NCBI GenBank assembly: GCA_949068525.1
Contig: CARTIQ010000005.1
Span: 3,559-67,558 of the forward strand
DNA from: an uncultured Eubacteriales bacterium
GTDB lineage: Bacteria > Bacillota > Clostridia > Oscillospirales > Acutalibacteraceae
Reading direction: 5' to 3'
DNA length: 64,000 nucleotides
A program made the position numbers and the translations under genes. This document shows positions 52,721-63,983 of the stretch, in pieces; position 1 is the stretch's first letter, and the number at the start of each line of letters is the position of its first letter. Below the pieces are notes generated by a model that did not search any database, was not told where the DNA came from, and saw nothing but the letters and a program-made list of their open reading frames with translations.

Positions 52721-54430
52721 TTGAATACTATAAAAAAAGTTATATCTTTGGGATTATCGTTTGCTATGCTGGCTACTGTCATGCTGCAACCAAGTGCAAC
52801 AGCAGTGGCAGAAGGAGAAAATCAGTTACATGAAGCAAAGGCTGCTTATGTAAACGATATTTTAGAAAGCGTTGGAGCTTTGGAACCACAGGATTTACAA
52901 TCGTTTTATGAGGTATTAAAATCGGATGAGAGCATAAAGTCCAAAGTAATAGAAAATATGGATGAGCCGACTGCAAATAGTATTTATGATAAGATTGCAG
53001 AAGCTGTTGCATTAGATGAAAAATACAAAGGTTTAGCTGTGTTGAGCAAAGAACTTTTAAATAATAGCGACTTGAAGATTGAAACTAAGTTTATGACAAG
53101 GAACGACTGCTTTAGGTCAGGCAGAGTTATGAATCCTGTAAAAGGGATAATGATACATTCTACAGCGTGCCCTGGGATAATGCCCAAAACTTGGTACGAA
53201 GCATGGAATAAGTCGTACCAAAAAGGTGAGATAGCTCGCGAAGTTTGCGTACATGTCTTTTTGAACGACGAAGGAGTCGGTCAGTTTTTACCGTGGAATC
53301 ATAGAGGATGGCATTGTGGTGGGGCTGGAAATAACTATTTTATAAGCATAGAAATTTGCGAGCCAGAGGGAATTGTTTATAATCCAGAAAAAGATAAAAT
53401 TCTTGAAGTTGATGTTGAGGCAACAAAAGAGTACTTTGAAAAAGCTTATAATAACGCGGTTAAGCTGTGTGTATTGCTTTGCAAGCAGTTTGGTTTGACG
53501 GAAAAAGATATAATCTCCCATTGTGAAGGTAATAAATTGGGAATAGCAAGTAACCATGGAGACCCGGAACACTGGTTTAAGTTTTATGGCAAAGACATGT
53601 ACACATTTAGGGAAGATGTCAAAAAGCAGCTTGGCAACAACGATTCTTATGCCACCCCTGTGTCTGGCTTGCCAACTATTAAAAATCTGCTGATCACCTC
53701 GCTTTTTCCAGTAGGAAGGACTCTGTACGTATGGGGTGGAGGCTGGAATGAAGAAGACTCTGGTGCGGGTGATGGCGCGATCTGCATCGGACTTAGGCCG
53801 GAATGGAGAGCCTTTTGTGATATACAGGGCGCTGATTATGACTTTAAAAATCATAGATATGAAATTCTTAACGGCTTGGATTGCTCTGGCTTCATCGGTT
53901 GGCTCATTTATAACGTCTTTAACACAGAGCCCAATAATCAGGGTTATGTGATGCCATCTAGCAAGATGGCTGTGGAGTTTTCGAACCGTGGCTTTGGCAC
54001 ATTTAAGGATAAAGAGAATGTTGTGGACCACAAGGTTGGCGATATCATGAGCGGCCCAGGGCACGTGTATATGTGCATTTGCAAATTTGCGGATGGCAGC
54101 GTGCTTTTTGTACATAGCTCGCCACCCGGAGTGCAGGTTAACGGCACTCCGACGAAAGAAGGCAACGAAGACAGCATAGCAATAAGAGTGGCAACTTACA
54201 TAATGCAAAAATTTTACCCGGATTGGTCGCAAAAATTTAATACTTTTAGCAGAAGTGTTACCTATTTAACGGATTTTTCGCAGATGCGTTGGACGACGGA
54301 CGGCACAGGCAAGCTAACTGATCCGGATGGATACTTGAATAAAGAGCCATATGAGCTTTTGGTGGATCTGTTTAGAATAAATGACAAGGCAGATAGAAAT
54401 GAGCTCTATAGAATAATTTATGGAGAGTAA
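52721..54430 (+). CDS. Secreted amidase (PGRP type) with NlpC/P60-like domain
   Basis: 569 aa. Signal peptide (VISLGLSFAMLATVMLQPSATAVA), a ~80-residue helical segment, then an N-acetylmuramoyl-L-alanine amidase_2 domain (~125-310) with zinc-site residues in IMIHSTACPG and NHGDPEHW, and SIEICEPEG. A C-terminal NlpC/P60-like Cys peptidase follows: Cys in NGLDCSGFIGWL, His in GPGHVYMCI and a third polar site in VHSSPPG. The two activities would cut both the glycan-peptide amide and the stem peptide. TTG at 52721 after GAGGAT is preferred; an ATG three codons upstream overlaps it. Role in growth, sporulation or lysis of neighbours is open. Confidence 0.85.
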   Translation: MNTIKKVISLGLSFAMLATVMLQPSATAVAEGENQLHEAKAAYVNDILESVGALEPQDLQSFYEVLKSDESIKSKVIENMDEPTANSIYDKIAEAVALDEKYKGLAVLSKELLNNSDLKIETKFMTRNDCFRSGRVMNPVKGIMIHSTACPGIMPKTWYEAWNKSYQKGEIAREVCVHVFLNDEGVGQFLPWNHRGWHCGGAGNNYFISIEICEPEGIVYNPEKDKILEVDVEATKEYFEKAYNNAVKLCVLLCKQFGLTEKDIISHCEGNKLGIASNHGDPEHWFKFYGKDMYTFREDVKKQLGNNDSYATPVSGLPTIKNLLITSLFPVGRTLYVWGGGWNEEDSGAGDGAICIGLRPEWRAFCDIQGADYDFKNHRYEILNGLDCSGFIGWLIYNVFNTEPNNQGYVMPSSKMAVEFSNRGFGTFKDKENVVDHKVGDIMSGPGHVYMCICKFADGSVLFVHSSPPGVQVNGTPTKEGNEDSIAIRVATYIMQKFYPDWSQKFNTFSRSVTYLTDFSQMRWTTDGTGKLTDPDGYLNKEPYELLVDLFRINDKADRNELYRIIYGE

Positions 54431-54489
54431 GTTTCCATAGGCCCCGACGGAAGGGCAACGACAACAAAATTTGCTTGGAGGTGTAGTGA

Positions 54490-55401
54490 GTGAAAGATGT
54501 GATTATAATTGGAGGCGGTCCTGCTGGGTTGACAGCGGCTTTGTATGCGGCTAGGGCTGGATTTTCGGTTCTTGTTTTTGAAAAGAACGTTTGTGGAGGG
54601 CAGGTTGCGATAACGGACAAAGTTGAAAATTATCCAGCTATCTCAAAAATTTCCGGTGCGGACTTCTCACTGAATATTTACAATCAGGTTTTGGATAAGA
54701 ACGTTGAGATAATGTTTGAAGAAGTGCAGAGTGTGGATTTTTCGGGAAAAATAAAAAAAGTAATCACATCTTCTGGCGAGCATAGCGCGAGAAGTATTAT
54801 AATTGCGAATGGCGTAAAGCGCAGGAAGCTTGGATGTAAGGGCGAAGCTGAGTTTTACGGAAGAGGTGTATCCTATTGTGCCACTTGCGATGGAGCCTTT
54901 TTTAGGGGCAAGGATGTTGCTGTTGTTGGGGCTGGAAATACTGCGTTTGAGGATGCCTTGTTTTTGGCAAATATATGCAAAAGAGTAACAGTTTTGATTC
55001 GAAGGGATAAAGCCCGCGCAGAAAAGGCTCTGCTTGACGCTGCAATAGTTAAAAGCAATATTAACTTGTGCTATAGCACAGTGGTTAGACAAATTGGCGG
55101 GAATGATAGCGGATCGGTTTCTTTTATTGATGTTTTCGATAAATCTGTAAATAAAGAGGCAACTTTAGAGATCTCGGCAGTCTTTATTGCGATTGGGTTA
55201 GCGCCGGATAACGGTATGTTTGCTGATTTTGTGGACCTTGACAAGGCTGGATACATTTTGGCAGATGAGAGCTGTAACACTAGTACTAGTGGGGTTTTTG
55301 TGGCTGGAGACACAAGGAAAAAGCATTTGCGGCAGATAGTTACAGCGGCGTCAGATGGCGCAATCGCGGCGGATAATGTCTCTCGCTACTTAAATTCTTA
55401 A
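54490..55401 (+). CDS. trxB: Thioredoxin reductase
   Basis: 303 aa. FAD motif IIGGGPAGLTAALYAARAG, redox pair CATC (SYCATCDGAFF), NADPH motif VVGAGNTAFEDALFL and the C-terminal FAD site GVFVAGDTR. It reduces thioredoxin with NADPH in the cytoplasm. GTG start follows GGAGGTG. Convergent with the next gene with 10 bp between stops. Confidence 0.94.
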   Translation: MKDVIIIGGGPAGLTAALYAARAGFSVLVFEKNVCGGQVAITDKVENYPAISKISGADFSLNIYNQVLDKNVEIMFEEVQSVDFSGKIKKVITSSGEHSARSIIIANGVKRRKLGCKGEAEFYGRGVSYCATCDGAFFRGKDVAVVGAGNTAFEDALFLANICKRVTVLIRRDKARAEKALLDAAIVKSNINLCYSTVVRQIGGNDSGSVSFIDVFDKSVNKEATLEISAVFIAIGLAPDNGMFADFVDLDKAGYILADESCNTSTSGVFVAGDTRKKHLRQIVTAASDGAIAADNVSRYLNS

Positions 55402-55411
55402 GTTTTTGAAT

Positions 55412-56371
55412 TCAGAATTTATAAAAATCGTCAACAAACCAAACGTCCGAAACGCTGAACTCTTTGCCGTTTAGATAGGACAGAAAAATTCCGGTTGTAG
55501 TAGAAAAATCGAATTTTAATTTGTATGAATAAAGGGCTTGCCTAGTATAGCCCTTTTCTTTGTTTGTTTGCGAGTTACCGTATTTTATGTCGCCCAAGAG
55601 GGGGTGACCTTTAAAAGCTAGGTGTGCCCTTATTTGATGTGTTCTGCCGGTTAAGAGCTCCACTTCTAGCAAGCTAAATTCGTCGCGTTCAGCTATTACG
55701 CTATACTTGGTTTTTATTATTTTTGTACTTTCTCTTGGTGCGTTATAAAGGCGGACTTTATTATGTTTTTCATCTTTTTCTAGATATGCCGTCAGAGTAT
55801 CTTCTTTTTTCTCAAACTTTCCGCAGGCTATACACAGGTAAAACTTCCTCAATTCTCGCTGTTTCATTTTTTGATTTAAAATTCGTAAGGTTTCAGCATT
55901 CTTGGCGGCAATCAATATACCACCGGTGTTTCTATCTATGCGATTAACCAGAGCGGGCACAAATGAATTTTCGCTTTGAGGGCTGTACTCACCTTTTTTG
56001 TATAGATAATGCTGCAACCTGGCTACTAGAGAATCAAAATGATAATTCTTATCTGGATGAACGATTAACCCGGGTTTTTTGTTTATTAGCAAAATATTTT
56101 CATCTTCGTAAATGACGTCCAGCTTGCTAGGTGCATGCAAAAACTCTTCTTTTGAATATTTTTCTTCCAAAAATTCATCCCTTATGTATATTACAAGGGT
56201 ATCGCCAATCTCCAGCTTTGAGTTTGGCTGACAACGCTTTGAATTTATCTTTATGTCTTTTTTTCGGATAGCTTTGTAAATCAAAGACGACGGTAAGTTT
56301 TTGAAGGTCTTTAACAGGAATTTATCTACTCGCTGCCCGGCATCATTTTTATTTATAATGATTTCTTTCAT
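55412..56371 (-). CDS. RluA-family pseudouridine synthase (RluC/RluD type)
   Basis: 319 aa. N-terminal S4 domain (AGQRVDKFLLKTFKNLPSSLIYKAIRKKDIKIN) and an RluA catalytic domain with the Asp in VNRIDRNTGGILIAAKN and the RTHQIRAHLAFKGHPLLGD block. It modifies uridines in 23S rRNA; exact target cannot be told from sequence. An extended -10 (TGGTATAAT, minus strand, near 56418-56410) lies ~40 nt upstream. Confidence 0.93.
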   Translation of the reverse strand: MKEIIINKNDAGQRVDKFLLKTFKNLPSSLIYKAIRKKDIKINSKRCQPNSKLEIGDTLVIYIRDEFLEEKYSKEEFLHAPSKLDVIYEDENILLINKKPGLIVHPDKNYHFDSLVARLQHYLYKKGEYSPQSENSFVPALVNRIDRNTGGILIAAKNAETLRILNQKMKQRELRKFYLCIACGKFEKKEDTLTAYLEKDEKHNKVRLYNAPRESTKIIKTKYSVIAERDEFSLLEVELLTGRTHQIRAHLAFKGHPLLGDIKYGNSQTNKEKGYTRQALYSYKLKFDFSTTTGIFLSYLNGKEFSVSDVWFVDDFYKF

Positions 56372-56529
56372 CGAAGTTTGGTGCTCCTAATCGTAGCTAA
56401 AGTTTTATTATTATACCATGTTTTTGGCATTTTATATACTTTTCATTTTGAGGGATTTATTGTATAATAAACACAATTTTAGAAAAAATATGCAAGCCCT
56501 GTTTTGGCGTAAGATTGGAGGTGCTTTGA

Positions 56530-57207
56530 TTGCACAGTGGGCACAGAGAGCGCATCAAGAAGAAGTTTATAAAGTATGGCGCGGATGCGTTGGAACCGCA
56601 CGAACTTTTGGAGATGCTCTTATTTTATGGTATTCCGCGAAAAGACACAAACGAACTGGCTCATAGGCTTATTGATAATTTTGGCTCTTTGCCACAGGTT
56701 TTTGATGCACCAATGAGTAGCCTTTTAAAGATAAATGGAATTGGTGAGTCTTGTGCAATTTTGATTAAGCTGATTTCTAAGCTGAGCAGAGTATATACTG
56801 AGAAAAATTACAAAATAAATAATAAAAGGCTAACAAAAGCGCAAATAGAGCAGATGATTTTGAATAAGTTTATAGGCAGAATCAAAGAGCATGTGGTTTT
56901 AGCGTTGTTTGACGCTAAGAGAAACCTAGTGTTTTGCGACGTGATTGCTCAGGGTTCATTTGGCGAGACAAATTTTCACATTAGGGACCTTATCGAGCTT
57001 GCCCTCAAGTTTAGCGCCACGAAAGCAATCATCGCACATAACCACCCCAGCGGAATAGCCCTGCCTTCTCGCGAGGACATCGAGACGACTATTGAAATAC
57101 AAAATGCGCTGAAGTTAGTGGACGTACGGCTTGTGGACCATATAATTGTGGCGGACGACGATTATGTCTCTATTGCGGACAGCGAGTTTGGGAAGCAAAT
57201 ATTGTAG
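56530..57207 (+). CDS. radC: RadC-family JAMM domain protein
   Basis: 225 aa. A UPF0758 N-terminal helical part (HSGHRERIKKKFIKYGADAL and the helix-hairpin-helix segment INGIGESCAILIK) and a C-terminal JAMM metallo-domain with HNHPSGIALPSREDIETT (HxH..D zinc site). The name RadC is historical and a repair role is not proven; JAMM suggests a peptidase or isopeptidase. TTG follows GGAGGTG. It lies before uvrB-uvrA. Confidence 0.92.
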   Translation: MHSGHRERIKKKFIKYGADALEPHELLEMLLFYGIPRKDTNELAHRLIDNFGSLPQVFDAPMSSLLKINGIGESCAILIKLISKLSRVYTEKNYKINNKRLTKAQIEQMILNKFIGRIKEHVVLALFDAKRNLVFCDVIAQGSFGETNFHIRDLIELALKFSATKAIIAHNHPSGIALPSREDIETTIEIQNALKLVDVRLVDHIIVADDDYVSIADSEFGKQIL

Positions 57208-57223
57208 CAAAGTGTGATGCAGA

Positions 57224-59182
57224 ATGAAATTCAAGTTAAAATCGGACTATAAACCAACCGGAGATCAACCCGAAGCAATTGAGACGCTGGTTAAGGGCAT
57301 TAACGGTGGCTATAAAGAGCAGACCTTGTTGGGTGTTACGGGCTCGGGGAAGACGTTTACCATGGCAAATGTTATTGCTAAATTGAACCGGCCCACATTG
57401 GTTTTGGCGCACAATAAGACGTTGGCAGCGCAGCTTTGCTCGGAGTTTAGGGAGTTTTTTCCGTATAACGCTGTGGAATATTTTGTGTCGTATTACGATT
57501 ATTACCAGCCGGAAGCCTATGTGGCCACCACAGACACCTATATAGAGAAGGACTCTTCGATTAATGACGAGATAGACAAACTGCGGCACTCTGCGACTTC
57601 TGCGCTATCGGAGCGAAGAGATGTTATAATCGTTGCGAGTGTGTCGTGCATTTATAGCCTTGGAAATCCTATTGATTACCGCACTATGGTGATTTCATTA
57701 CGACCGGGGATGAATAAAAGTCGGAATGAAATTTTGAAAAAGCTCGTAGAGCTGCAGTATGAGCGCAATGATGTAAATTTGACTAGAAATAAATTTAGAG
57801 TTCGCGGGGATGTTTTGGAAATTTTCCCAGCAGTTTCAAGCGATACCGTATTCCGGGTAGAATTTTTTGGTGATGAAATTGACAGGATAAGCGAAGTAAG
57901 CCCGATAACTGGAGAGGTAAAGGCGATTATCAAACATGTGGCAATATACCCGGCCTCACACTATATCGTGCCAAAGGATAAGCTGTATCAGGCTGTTTTG
58001 GATATTGAAAAAGAACTTACCCAGCGGATTGACTTCTTTCGCGATAATGAAAAATTATTGGAAGCGCAGCGGATAGAGCAGCGGACACGATATGATATTG
58101 AGATGCTAGAGGAGATCGGATTTTGCAAGGGAATAGAGAATTATTCTCGGGTTTTGTCTGGTGGAGCACCGGGAGAAGCGCCGTTTACGCTGTTGGACTA
58201 TTTTCCTGAGGATTTTTTGCTTTTTGTGGATGAGTCGCACGTTACGCTGCCGCAGGTGCGAGGGATGTACGCTGGGGACCGGGCTCGCAAGCAAAACTTG
58301 ATTGATTATGGCTTTAGATTGCCTTCTGCTTACGATAATCGGCCACTAACTTTCGCTGAATTCTATAAAAAAGTCAATCAAATTGTATTTGTTAGTGCAA
58401 CACCGGGGGATTTTGAAAGAGAAAAAAGCAGCCAGGTCGTGGAGCAGGTGATTAGGCCCACCGGCCTTGTGGATCCTGAGGTAATTGTTAAGCCGGTTGA
58501 CGGCCAGATTGACAACCTCATTGCGGAAATAAACAAGCGGATAGAGCAGAAAAACAGAGTGTTGGTAACCACCTTGACCAAGAAAATGGCCGAGAATTTG
58601 ACGTCTTATTTGCAGGAGGTCGGAATAAAGGTGCGCTACATGCATTTCGGGATCGACACAGTCGAACGCATGGGGATAGTGCGAGATTTTAGACTGGGGG
58701 AATTCGATGTGCTGGTTGGAATCAACTTGCTTCGAGAAGGGCTGGACATCCCGGAAGTCTCACTGGTTGCGATTTTAGATGCGGACAAAGAGGGATTTTT
58801 GCGGTCGGAACGGTCGTTAATACAGACTATAGGTCGTGCCGCCAGAAACGCAAATGGACAAGTCATCATGTACGCGGACTCGGTTACCCCATCGATGGAG
58901 AACGCCATCAAAGAGACCGAACGCCGGCGAAAAATACAGCTTGAGTACAACGCGAAACACGGAATTGTGCCAAAGACTATTGTAAAGAAGGTTGCGGAAG
59001 TTTTGGAGATTTCTTCTCACGAGACGACCGACGAAAAAGTAAAGAAAAAATTGAGCAAAAAGCAGAAGGATGTGCTGATTTTGGAGCTGGAACGAGAAAT
59101 GAAGGCAGCAGCAAAGCTGTTGGAGTTTGAGCACGCGGCTTTTTTACGAGATAAAATCGAAGAACTACGCAAATCAAAATAA
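57224..59182 (+). CDS. uvrB: UvrABC system protein B
   Basis: 652 aa. Damage-verifying helicase of nucleotide excision repair. Walker [15 protein letters not shown], the beta-hairpin [21 protein letters not shown], helicase motifs through [20 protein letters not shown] and QTIGRAARN, and a C-terminal UVR motif (~605-650) for UvrC binding. Sixteen bp after radC. Confidence 0.97.
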   Translation: MKFKLKSDYKPTGDQPEAIETLVKGINGGYKEQTLLGVTGSGKTFTMANVIAKLNRPTLVLAHNKTLAAQLCSEFREFFPYNAVEYFVSYYDYYQPEAYVATTDTYIEKDSSINDEIDKLRHSATSALSERRDVIIVASVSCIYSLGNPIDYRTMVISLRPGMNKSRNEILKKLVELQYERNDVNLTRNKFRVRGDVLEIFPAVSSDTVFRVEFFGDEIDRISEVSPITGEVKAIIKHVAIYPASHYIVPKDKLYQAVLDIEKELTQRIDFFRDNEKLLEAQRIEQRTRYDIEMLEEIGFCKGIENYSRVLSGGAPGEAPFTLLDYFPEDFLLFVDESHVTLPQVRGMYAGDRARKQNLIDYGFRLPSAYDNRPLTFAEFYKKVNQIVFVSATPGDFEREKSSQVVEQVIRPTGLVDPEVIVKPVDGQIDNLIAEINKRIEQKNRVLVTTLTKKMAENLTSYLQEVGIKVRYMHFGIDTVERMGIVRDFRLGEFDVLVGINLLREGLDIPEVSLVAILDADKEGFLRSERSLIQTIGRAARNANGQVIMYADSVTPSMENAIKETERRRKIQLEYNAKHGIVPKTIVKKVAEVLEISSHETTDEKVKKKLSKKQKDVLILELEREMKAAAKLLEFEHAAFLRDKIEELRKSK

Positions 59183-59229
59183 ATTAAAACGCATGAGAAG
59201 CTTAGAATAACCTAGGGGGAGACTTTTTA

Positions 59230-62058
59230 TTGAATAATAACATTGTTGTGAAGGGCGCCAGAGAGCATAATCTTAAAAATATCGATGTGACGATTCCGCG
59301 GGACAAGCTGGTTGTAATCACAGGGCTGTCAGGCTCGGGCAAATCTTCGCTCGCTTTTGACACAATTTATGCAGAGGGTCAGCGCAGATATGTGGAATCG
59401 CTATCGTCGTACGCGCGGCAGTTTTTGGGGCAGATGGAAAAGCCTGCAGTGGAGAGCATTGAAGGCCTTTCGCCAGCTGTTTCTATTGACCAAAAGACTA
59501 CATCGAAGAACCCAAGGTCTACGGTTGGCACGGTTACTGAAATTTACGATTATTTGCGGCTTTTGTACGCCCGGATAGGTGTGCCGCACTGTCCAATCTG
59601 CGGAAAGGAGATCAAGCAGCAGACCGTTGACCAGATTGTTGACCGAATAATGGCCTTTGAGAAAGGCACGAAGCTGCAGATTTTGTCGCCGATAGTCCGT
59701 GGACGAAAGGGAGAGCACGTAAAGGAGCTCGAAGATGTGCGCAAAAGCGGATACGTGAGGGTGCGTGTAGATGGGATTATTTATGATTTGTCGGAGGAAA
59801 TAAAGCTTGAAAAAAACAAGAAACACACCATCGAAGTTGTTGTTGACAGGCTTGTTATAAAGGAAGATGTTCGCTCTAGGCTCTCGGATTCCATTGAGAC
59901 TGCTAGTGAGCTCTCTAATGGACTCGTAATTGCCGATATTGTTGAGGGAGAAGATCTTCTGTTTTCCCAAAATTATGCATGCCCAGAGCATGGCACAAGC
60001 ATAGAAGAGCTGAGTCCAAGGATGTTTTCGTTTAATAACCCTCACAGTGCGTGCAAAAAGTGCATGGGACTGGGAATTTTTATGCGCATTGACCCGGAAA
60101 TTATTTTGCCAGATAAGAATTTATCGATAAACCAAGGTGCAATCAAGGCTTATGGCTGGTCTTCGGGAAGTGACTCAAGCATTGCTAGGATGTATTATGA
60201 GGCTTTGGCCAAAAAATACGACTTTTCGCTGGATACGCCGATTAAGGATTTGCCACAAGAGATAATTGATACCCTCTTATATGGCACCAATGGCGATAAA
60301 ATAAGTATTGTTAGGGAAAGCGATAAGGCTAAATTCTCGTATAATGCGACGTTTGAGGGGGTCATAAACAATTTGGAACGCAGATACCGTGAATCTAGCA
60401 GTAGCTTTGCCAAGGAAGACATTGAGTCTTACATGAGTGCAATCCCTTGTGACGCCTGCCACGGAGAGAGATTGTCCCCAGAGAGCCTGGCTGTAACAGT
60501 GGGTGGTATTAATATAAGTAAGCTTTGTCGAAAATCGATCGTAAAGACTTTAGAGTTTATAGACAACCTTGAACTGAACGAAAAAGAGCAAATGATTGCA
60601 ATAGAAATAATAAAGGAAATCAAGGAGAGACTGGGATTTTTAAAGAGTGTGGGGCTTGAGTACCTTACTTTGGCAAGAGAATCGGGAACACTTTCGGGGG
60701 GTGAAAGCCAGCGGATCCGCCTGGCAACGCAAATAGGATCCTCGCTAATGGGAGTACTTTATATCCTAGATGAGCCAAGCATAGGGCTGCATCAACGGGA
60801 TAACGACAAACTTTTAGCAACGCTAAAAAGGCTCAGAGACATTGGCAATACGGTGATTGTGGTAGAGCACGACGAAGATACTATGTATGCAGCGGATTAT
60901 ATTGTGGATATTGGCCCTGACGCTGGAATACGCGGTGGAGAGGTGGTTTGTTGCGGAGATATCGATGCTATAAAAGCGTGTGAGAATTCGCTTACCGGTC
61001 AATATTTAAGCGGGAGGCGAATTGTGGAAGTCCCTGCAAAAAGAAGGAAGGGGAACGGCAAGAAAATCAAGATTTTTGGTGCATCTCAGAATAATTTAAA
61101 AAACGTCGATGTTGAGATTCCCCTTGGAAAGTTTATCTGCGTTACCGGCGTTTCTGGTTCGGGAAAATCTTCGCTTGTAAACGAGATTTTGTATAAAAGT
61201 TTGGCCTGGCAGCTAAATGGTGCCAAAAAGAAACCCGGAAAGCATAAAAAGATCACCGGGGTAGAAAATCTTGACAAAATCATAGATATAAATCAAGCGC
61301 CAATTGGGCGCACGCCCAGATCAAATCCTGCGACTTATACTAGCGTTTTTACAGACATCCGAGAACTTTTTGCTGCAACAAACGAGGCAAAAATGAAGGG
61401 TTTCAAAAGTAGTCGGTTTTCGTTCAATGTAAAAGGAGGGCGTTGTGAGGCTTGCCAAGGTGACGGCCTAATAAAAATAGAGATGCACTTTTTGCCTGAT
61501 ATTTACGTGCCTTGCGATATTTGCAAAGGTAAGCGGTATAATCATGAGACTTTGGACGTACGCTACAAGGGTAAAAATATATACGATGTGCTTGAGATGA
61601 CCATAGAAGAGGCAGTTGTGTTTTTCTCAAATATCCCCAAAATATCTCGTAAATTACAAACACTCTGCGACGTAGGTTTAGGCTATGTTAAACTAGGGCA
61701 ATCGGCTACGACACTCTCTGGAGGAGAAGCTCAAAGAGTCAAACTGGCCACGGAGCTTTCTAAACGAGCCACCGGCAAAACTATCTACGTGTTAGATGAA
61801 CCGACAACAGGCCTCCATATTGCCGATGTGCATAAATTAATAGACGTGCTGCAACGCCTAGTAGATGCGGGCAACACTGTGTTGGTGATTGAGCACAATC
61901 TCGATTTAATAAAAACTGTGGATTATATAATAGATTTGGGACCAGAGGGTGGTGACAATGGTGGGCAAATAGTTGCAAAGGGGACACCGGAAGAAATTTG
62001 CAAGGTCGAAGAGTCTTACACCGGGCAGTATTTAAAGAAGTTTCTTGATAAAAAATAA
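59230..62058 (+). CDS. uvrA: UvrABC system protein A
   Basis: 942 aa. Two ABC ATPase modules with Walker [21 protein letters not shown] and [17 protein letters not shown], and two signature blocks [20 protein letters not shown] and [18 protein letters not shown] zinc site near [17 protein letters not shown] is intact; the first finger reads CPEHG with His in place of the second Cys, a form seen in other Clostridia. It scans DNA for lesions and loads UvrB. TTG follows CTAGGGGGAG. Confidence 0.97.
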   Translation: MNNNIVVKGAREHNLKNIDVTIPRDKLVVITGLSGSGKSSLAFDTIYAEGQRRYVESLSSYARQFLGQMEKPAVESIEGLSPAVSIDQKTTSKNPRSTVGTVTEIYDYLRLLYARIGVPHCPICGKEIKQQTVDQIVDRIMAFEKGTKLQILSPIVRGRKGEHVKELEDVRKSGYVRVRVDGIIYDLSEEIKLEKNKKHTIEVVVDRLVIKEDVRSRLSDSIETASELSNGLVIADIVEGEDLLFSQNYACPEHGTSIEELSPRMFSFNNPHSACKKCMGLGIFMRIDPEIILPDKNLSINQGAIKAYGWSSGSDSSIARMYYEALAKKYDFSLDTPIKDLPQEIIDTLLYGTNGDKISIVRESDKAKFSYNATFEGVINNLERRYRESSSSFAKEDIESYMSAIPCDACHGERLSPESLAVTVGGINISKLCRKSIVKTLEFIDNLELNEKEQMIAIEIIKEIKERLGFLKSVGLEYLTLARESGTLSGGESQRIRLATQIGSSLMGVLYILDEPSIGLHQRDNDKLLATLKRLRDIGNTVIVVEHDEDTMYAADYIVDIGPDAGIRGGEVVCCGDIDAIKACENSLTGQYLSGRRIVEVPAKRRKGNGKKIKIFGASQNNLKNVDVEIPLGKFICVTGVSGSGKSSLVNEILYKSLAWQLNGAKKKPGKHKKITGVENLDKIIDINQAPIGRTPRSNPATYTSVFTDIRELFAATNEAKMKGFKSSRFSFNVKGGRCEACQGDGLIKIEMHFLPDIYVPCDICKGKRYNHETLDVRYKGKNIYDVLEMTIEEAVVFFSNIPKISRKLQTLCDVGLGYVKLGQSATTLSGGEAQRVKLATELSKRATGKTIYVLDEPTTGLHIADVHKLIDVLQRLVDAGNTVLVIEHNLDLIKTVDYIIDLGPEGGDNGGQIVAKGTPEEICKVEESYTGQYLKKFLDKK

Positions 62059-62182
62059 GATTAAAATCGCAAAAGCAAATCTACAAAAATATTTATAGTC
62101 ACGGTACAGATTACGACACAATATATGTGGTTTGAGTGATATCTTTACACTAATTAAACTTGGTTAAAGTTTGGGGTGAGAT

Positions 62183-63070
62183 ATGAAGCAAACCATATAT
62201 GTTGATGTCCTTATTTGTGTAAACATTTTTATAAATTATTTTTTGCTTTTGTCGGTATCCAAGATTTTAAATTTGACGCTTATCCGCAAAAAGCTGATAT
62301 TATCGGCGTTGGTAGGGGCCATTTATTCGCTGATAATATTGTTCCCGCCCGTAAGTTGGATTTTATCTTTATTTATTAAACTTGTAATGTCTGCTTCGAT
62401 AGTTACTTTAGCCTTTAGATGGATTAGCTTAAAACTTTTTTTAAAGACATTTTTGACGTTTTATGGAGTAAACTTTCTTTTTGGTGGAATCATATTTTTT
62501 ATCTGGTATTTTGTTACCCCAAATAGAATTTTCATTAATAACGATATGATATATCTTAATTTGTCCCCGCTATTTTTAGTTTTGGCAACGTTTGCCTCAT
62601 ATTTAGCAATACGATTAATACATAAAATTGTGGGCCGACAAGACATTTTAGCCCAGACGAATTGCAATGTGTTTATAGAATTCGAGGGAAAATCCATAAT
62701 TTTAAAAGCAAAGGTGGATACAGGCAATACCCTAAAAGAACCATTTTCCGGTTTGCCCGTAATCGTCGCGCAGTGCCAATTTGTTGAAACGATTTTACCA
62801 GCACAATTAAAGAAATATTTATGTGTGAGTAGTGCTAATAGCGAGACTAAGGTTATGCAGAGTCATTCTCTCCCGTGGCTTACTGGATTTAGGCTGATTC
62901 CGTTTAAGACTATCTCTGGAGATGGTTTATTGCCAGCCTTTAAAGCAACTCGCATAAAAGTATTATCAAAAACTCAAAACATATCAAAAGACGCTTACGT
63001 TGCGATTTGCAGTGAAAAAATATTTAATAATGAATACGAAGCGTTGATTAATTCGGAACTTATAGAGTAA
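62183..63070 (+). CDS. spoIIGA: SpoIIGA, sigma-E processing peptidase
   Basis: 295 aa. Five N-terminal membrane helices (~5-160) and a C-terminal aspartic protease domain with the catalytic motif KVDTGNTLKEPFSGLPVIV (Asp ~179). In the mother cell it removes the pro-sequence of sigma E. It ends 15 bp before sigE, the universal arrangement. Upstream TTACGACA (62111-62118) is only a loose match to a reversed 0A box. Confidence 0.95.
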   Translation: MKQTIYVDVLICVNIFINYFLLLSVSKILNLTLIRKKLILSALVGAIYSLIILFPPVSWILSLFIKLVMSASIVTLAFRWISLKLFLKTFLTFYGVNFLFGGIIFFIWYFVTPNRIFINNDMIYLNLSPLFLVLATFASYLAIRLIHKIVGRQDILAQTNCNVFIEFEGKSIILKAKVDTGNTLKEPFSGLPVIVAQCQFVETILPAQLKKYLCVSSANSETKVMQSHSLPWLTGFRLIPFKTISGDGLLPAFKATRIKVLSKTQNISKDAYVAICSEKIFNNEYEALINSELIE

Positions 63071-63085
63071 AAGGAGCCATAAATC

Positions 63086-63808
63086 ATGAGGTTTTATCGC
63101 ATTTTAGGAAAAATTAAAGTTAGTGTATTACATATTTTAAGAAAATTAAATTTAATAGAAGAAATCCATTATATAAATGGCTCAGAGACGCTGCCACCGC
63201 CACTAACCAGAGATCAAGAATTAAAAATTATAAACGATATAAAAAATGGCGTTGAAAATGCCCGAGAGCCTCTCATAACGCACAATTTGAGACTGGTGGT
63301 TTATATTGCAAAAAAGTTTGACTCGGCCGGAATAAATATAGAAGACTTGATTTCTATCGGAACAATTGGGCTCATTAAAGCCGTTAATACCTTTTGCCCC
63401 GAGAAAAATATTAAGCTTGCGACGTATGCCTCCCGATGTATAGAGAATGAGATTTTGATGTACCTTAGAAAAAGTTCGCAGATTAAAAATGAGTTCTCGA
63501 TAGATGAGCCCCTTAATGTAGATTGGGATGGCAACGAGTTGCTGCTTTCCGATGTTTTGGGTAGCGAGCAGGACATTGTTAATAAGCATATTGAGCAGGA
63601 AGCTGAATGCGAGGTTTTGCTGAATGCGGTGTCGAAGCTTTCTAATAGAGAGCGCAGTATTATGGAGCTAAGATTCGGGCTCTACGGGAAACAGGAGCAT
63701 ACACAAAAGGAAGTAGCTGATTCTTTGGGCATTTCTCAGTCGTATATTTCTCGGTTAGAAAAAAGGATAATAGAGCGGCTAAAAAGGGACTTGGAACGCG
63801 TCTGCTGA
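63086..63808 (+). CDS. sigE: RNA polymerase sporulation sigma factor sigma-E
   Basis: 240 aa. It starts as an inactive pro-form: the N-terminal ~28 residues (hydrophobic and basic) are removed near [10 protein letters not shown], and [10 protein letters not shown] follows as in other sigma E proteins. Region 2 ([31 protein letters not shown]), region 3 and the region 4 helix-turn-helix ([21 protein letters not shown]) are complete. It directs early mother-cell transcription. ATG follows AAAAGGAG. Confidence 0.97.
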   Translation: MRFYRILGKIKVSVLHILRKLNLIEEIHYINGSETLPPPLTRDQELKIINDIKNGVENAREPLITHNLRLVVYIAKKFDSAGINIEDLISIGTIGLIKAVNTFCPEKNIKLATYASRCIENEILMYLRKSSQIKNEFSIDEPLNVDWDGNELLLSDVLGSEQDIVNKHIEQEAECEVLLNAVSKLSNRERSIMELRFGLYGKQEHTQKEVADSLGISQSYISRLEKRIIERLKRDLERVC

Positions 63809-63954
63809 GGGAAAGTTAAAATTTTGCGGATAATTTTGTAAGAAAAGTGAGTGTGTCAAAATTGAACTAAAAATACAAAAAATATACACAAAGAGATTGT
63901 TTTTTATCTATGAAAACAAAAATAAAAAACAAGTAAAAAAACACAAAAAATTAG

Positions 63955-63983
63955 TTGACAAAGGGGAGAAGGAGTGGTAAAAT
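63955..63983 (+). promoter_or_regulatory. Near-perfect promoter of a stable-RNA type at the right edge
   Basis: TTGACA (63955-63960), a 17-nt spacer and TAAAAT (63978-63983), preceded by about 80 nt of A-rich tracts that look like UP elements. The sequence after it (CACGTTGCCGC at the edge) resembles the start of rRNA or tRNA operons in clostridia. Expected product lies outside the window. Confidence 0.7.

Noticed and set aside
59980..60070. Missing zinc ligand in UvrA (CPEHG)
   Set aside because: Cys-to-His at this finger position occurs in other clostridial UvrA proteins as I recall them, so it is not a defect.
62111..62118. Spo0A box upstream of spoIIGA (TTACGACA)
   Set aside because: It needs an inserted base relative to the TTCGACA form and no well-spaced -35/-10 pair is evident; not strong enough to list as a feature.
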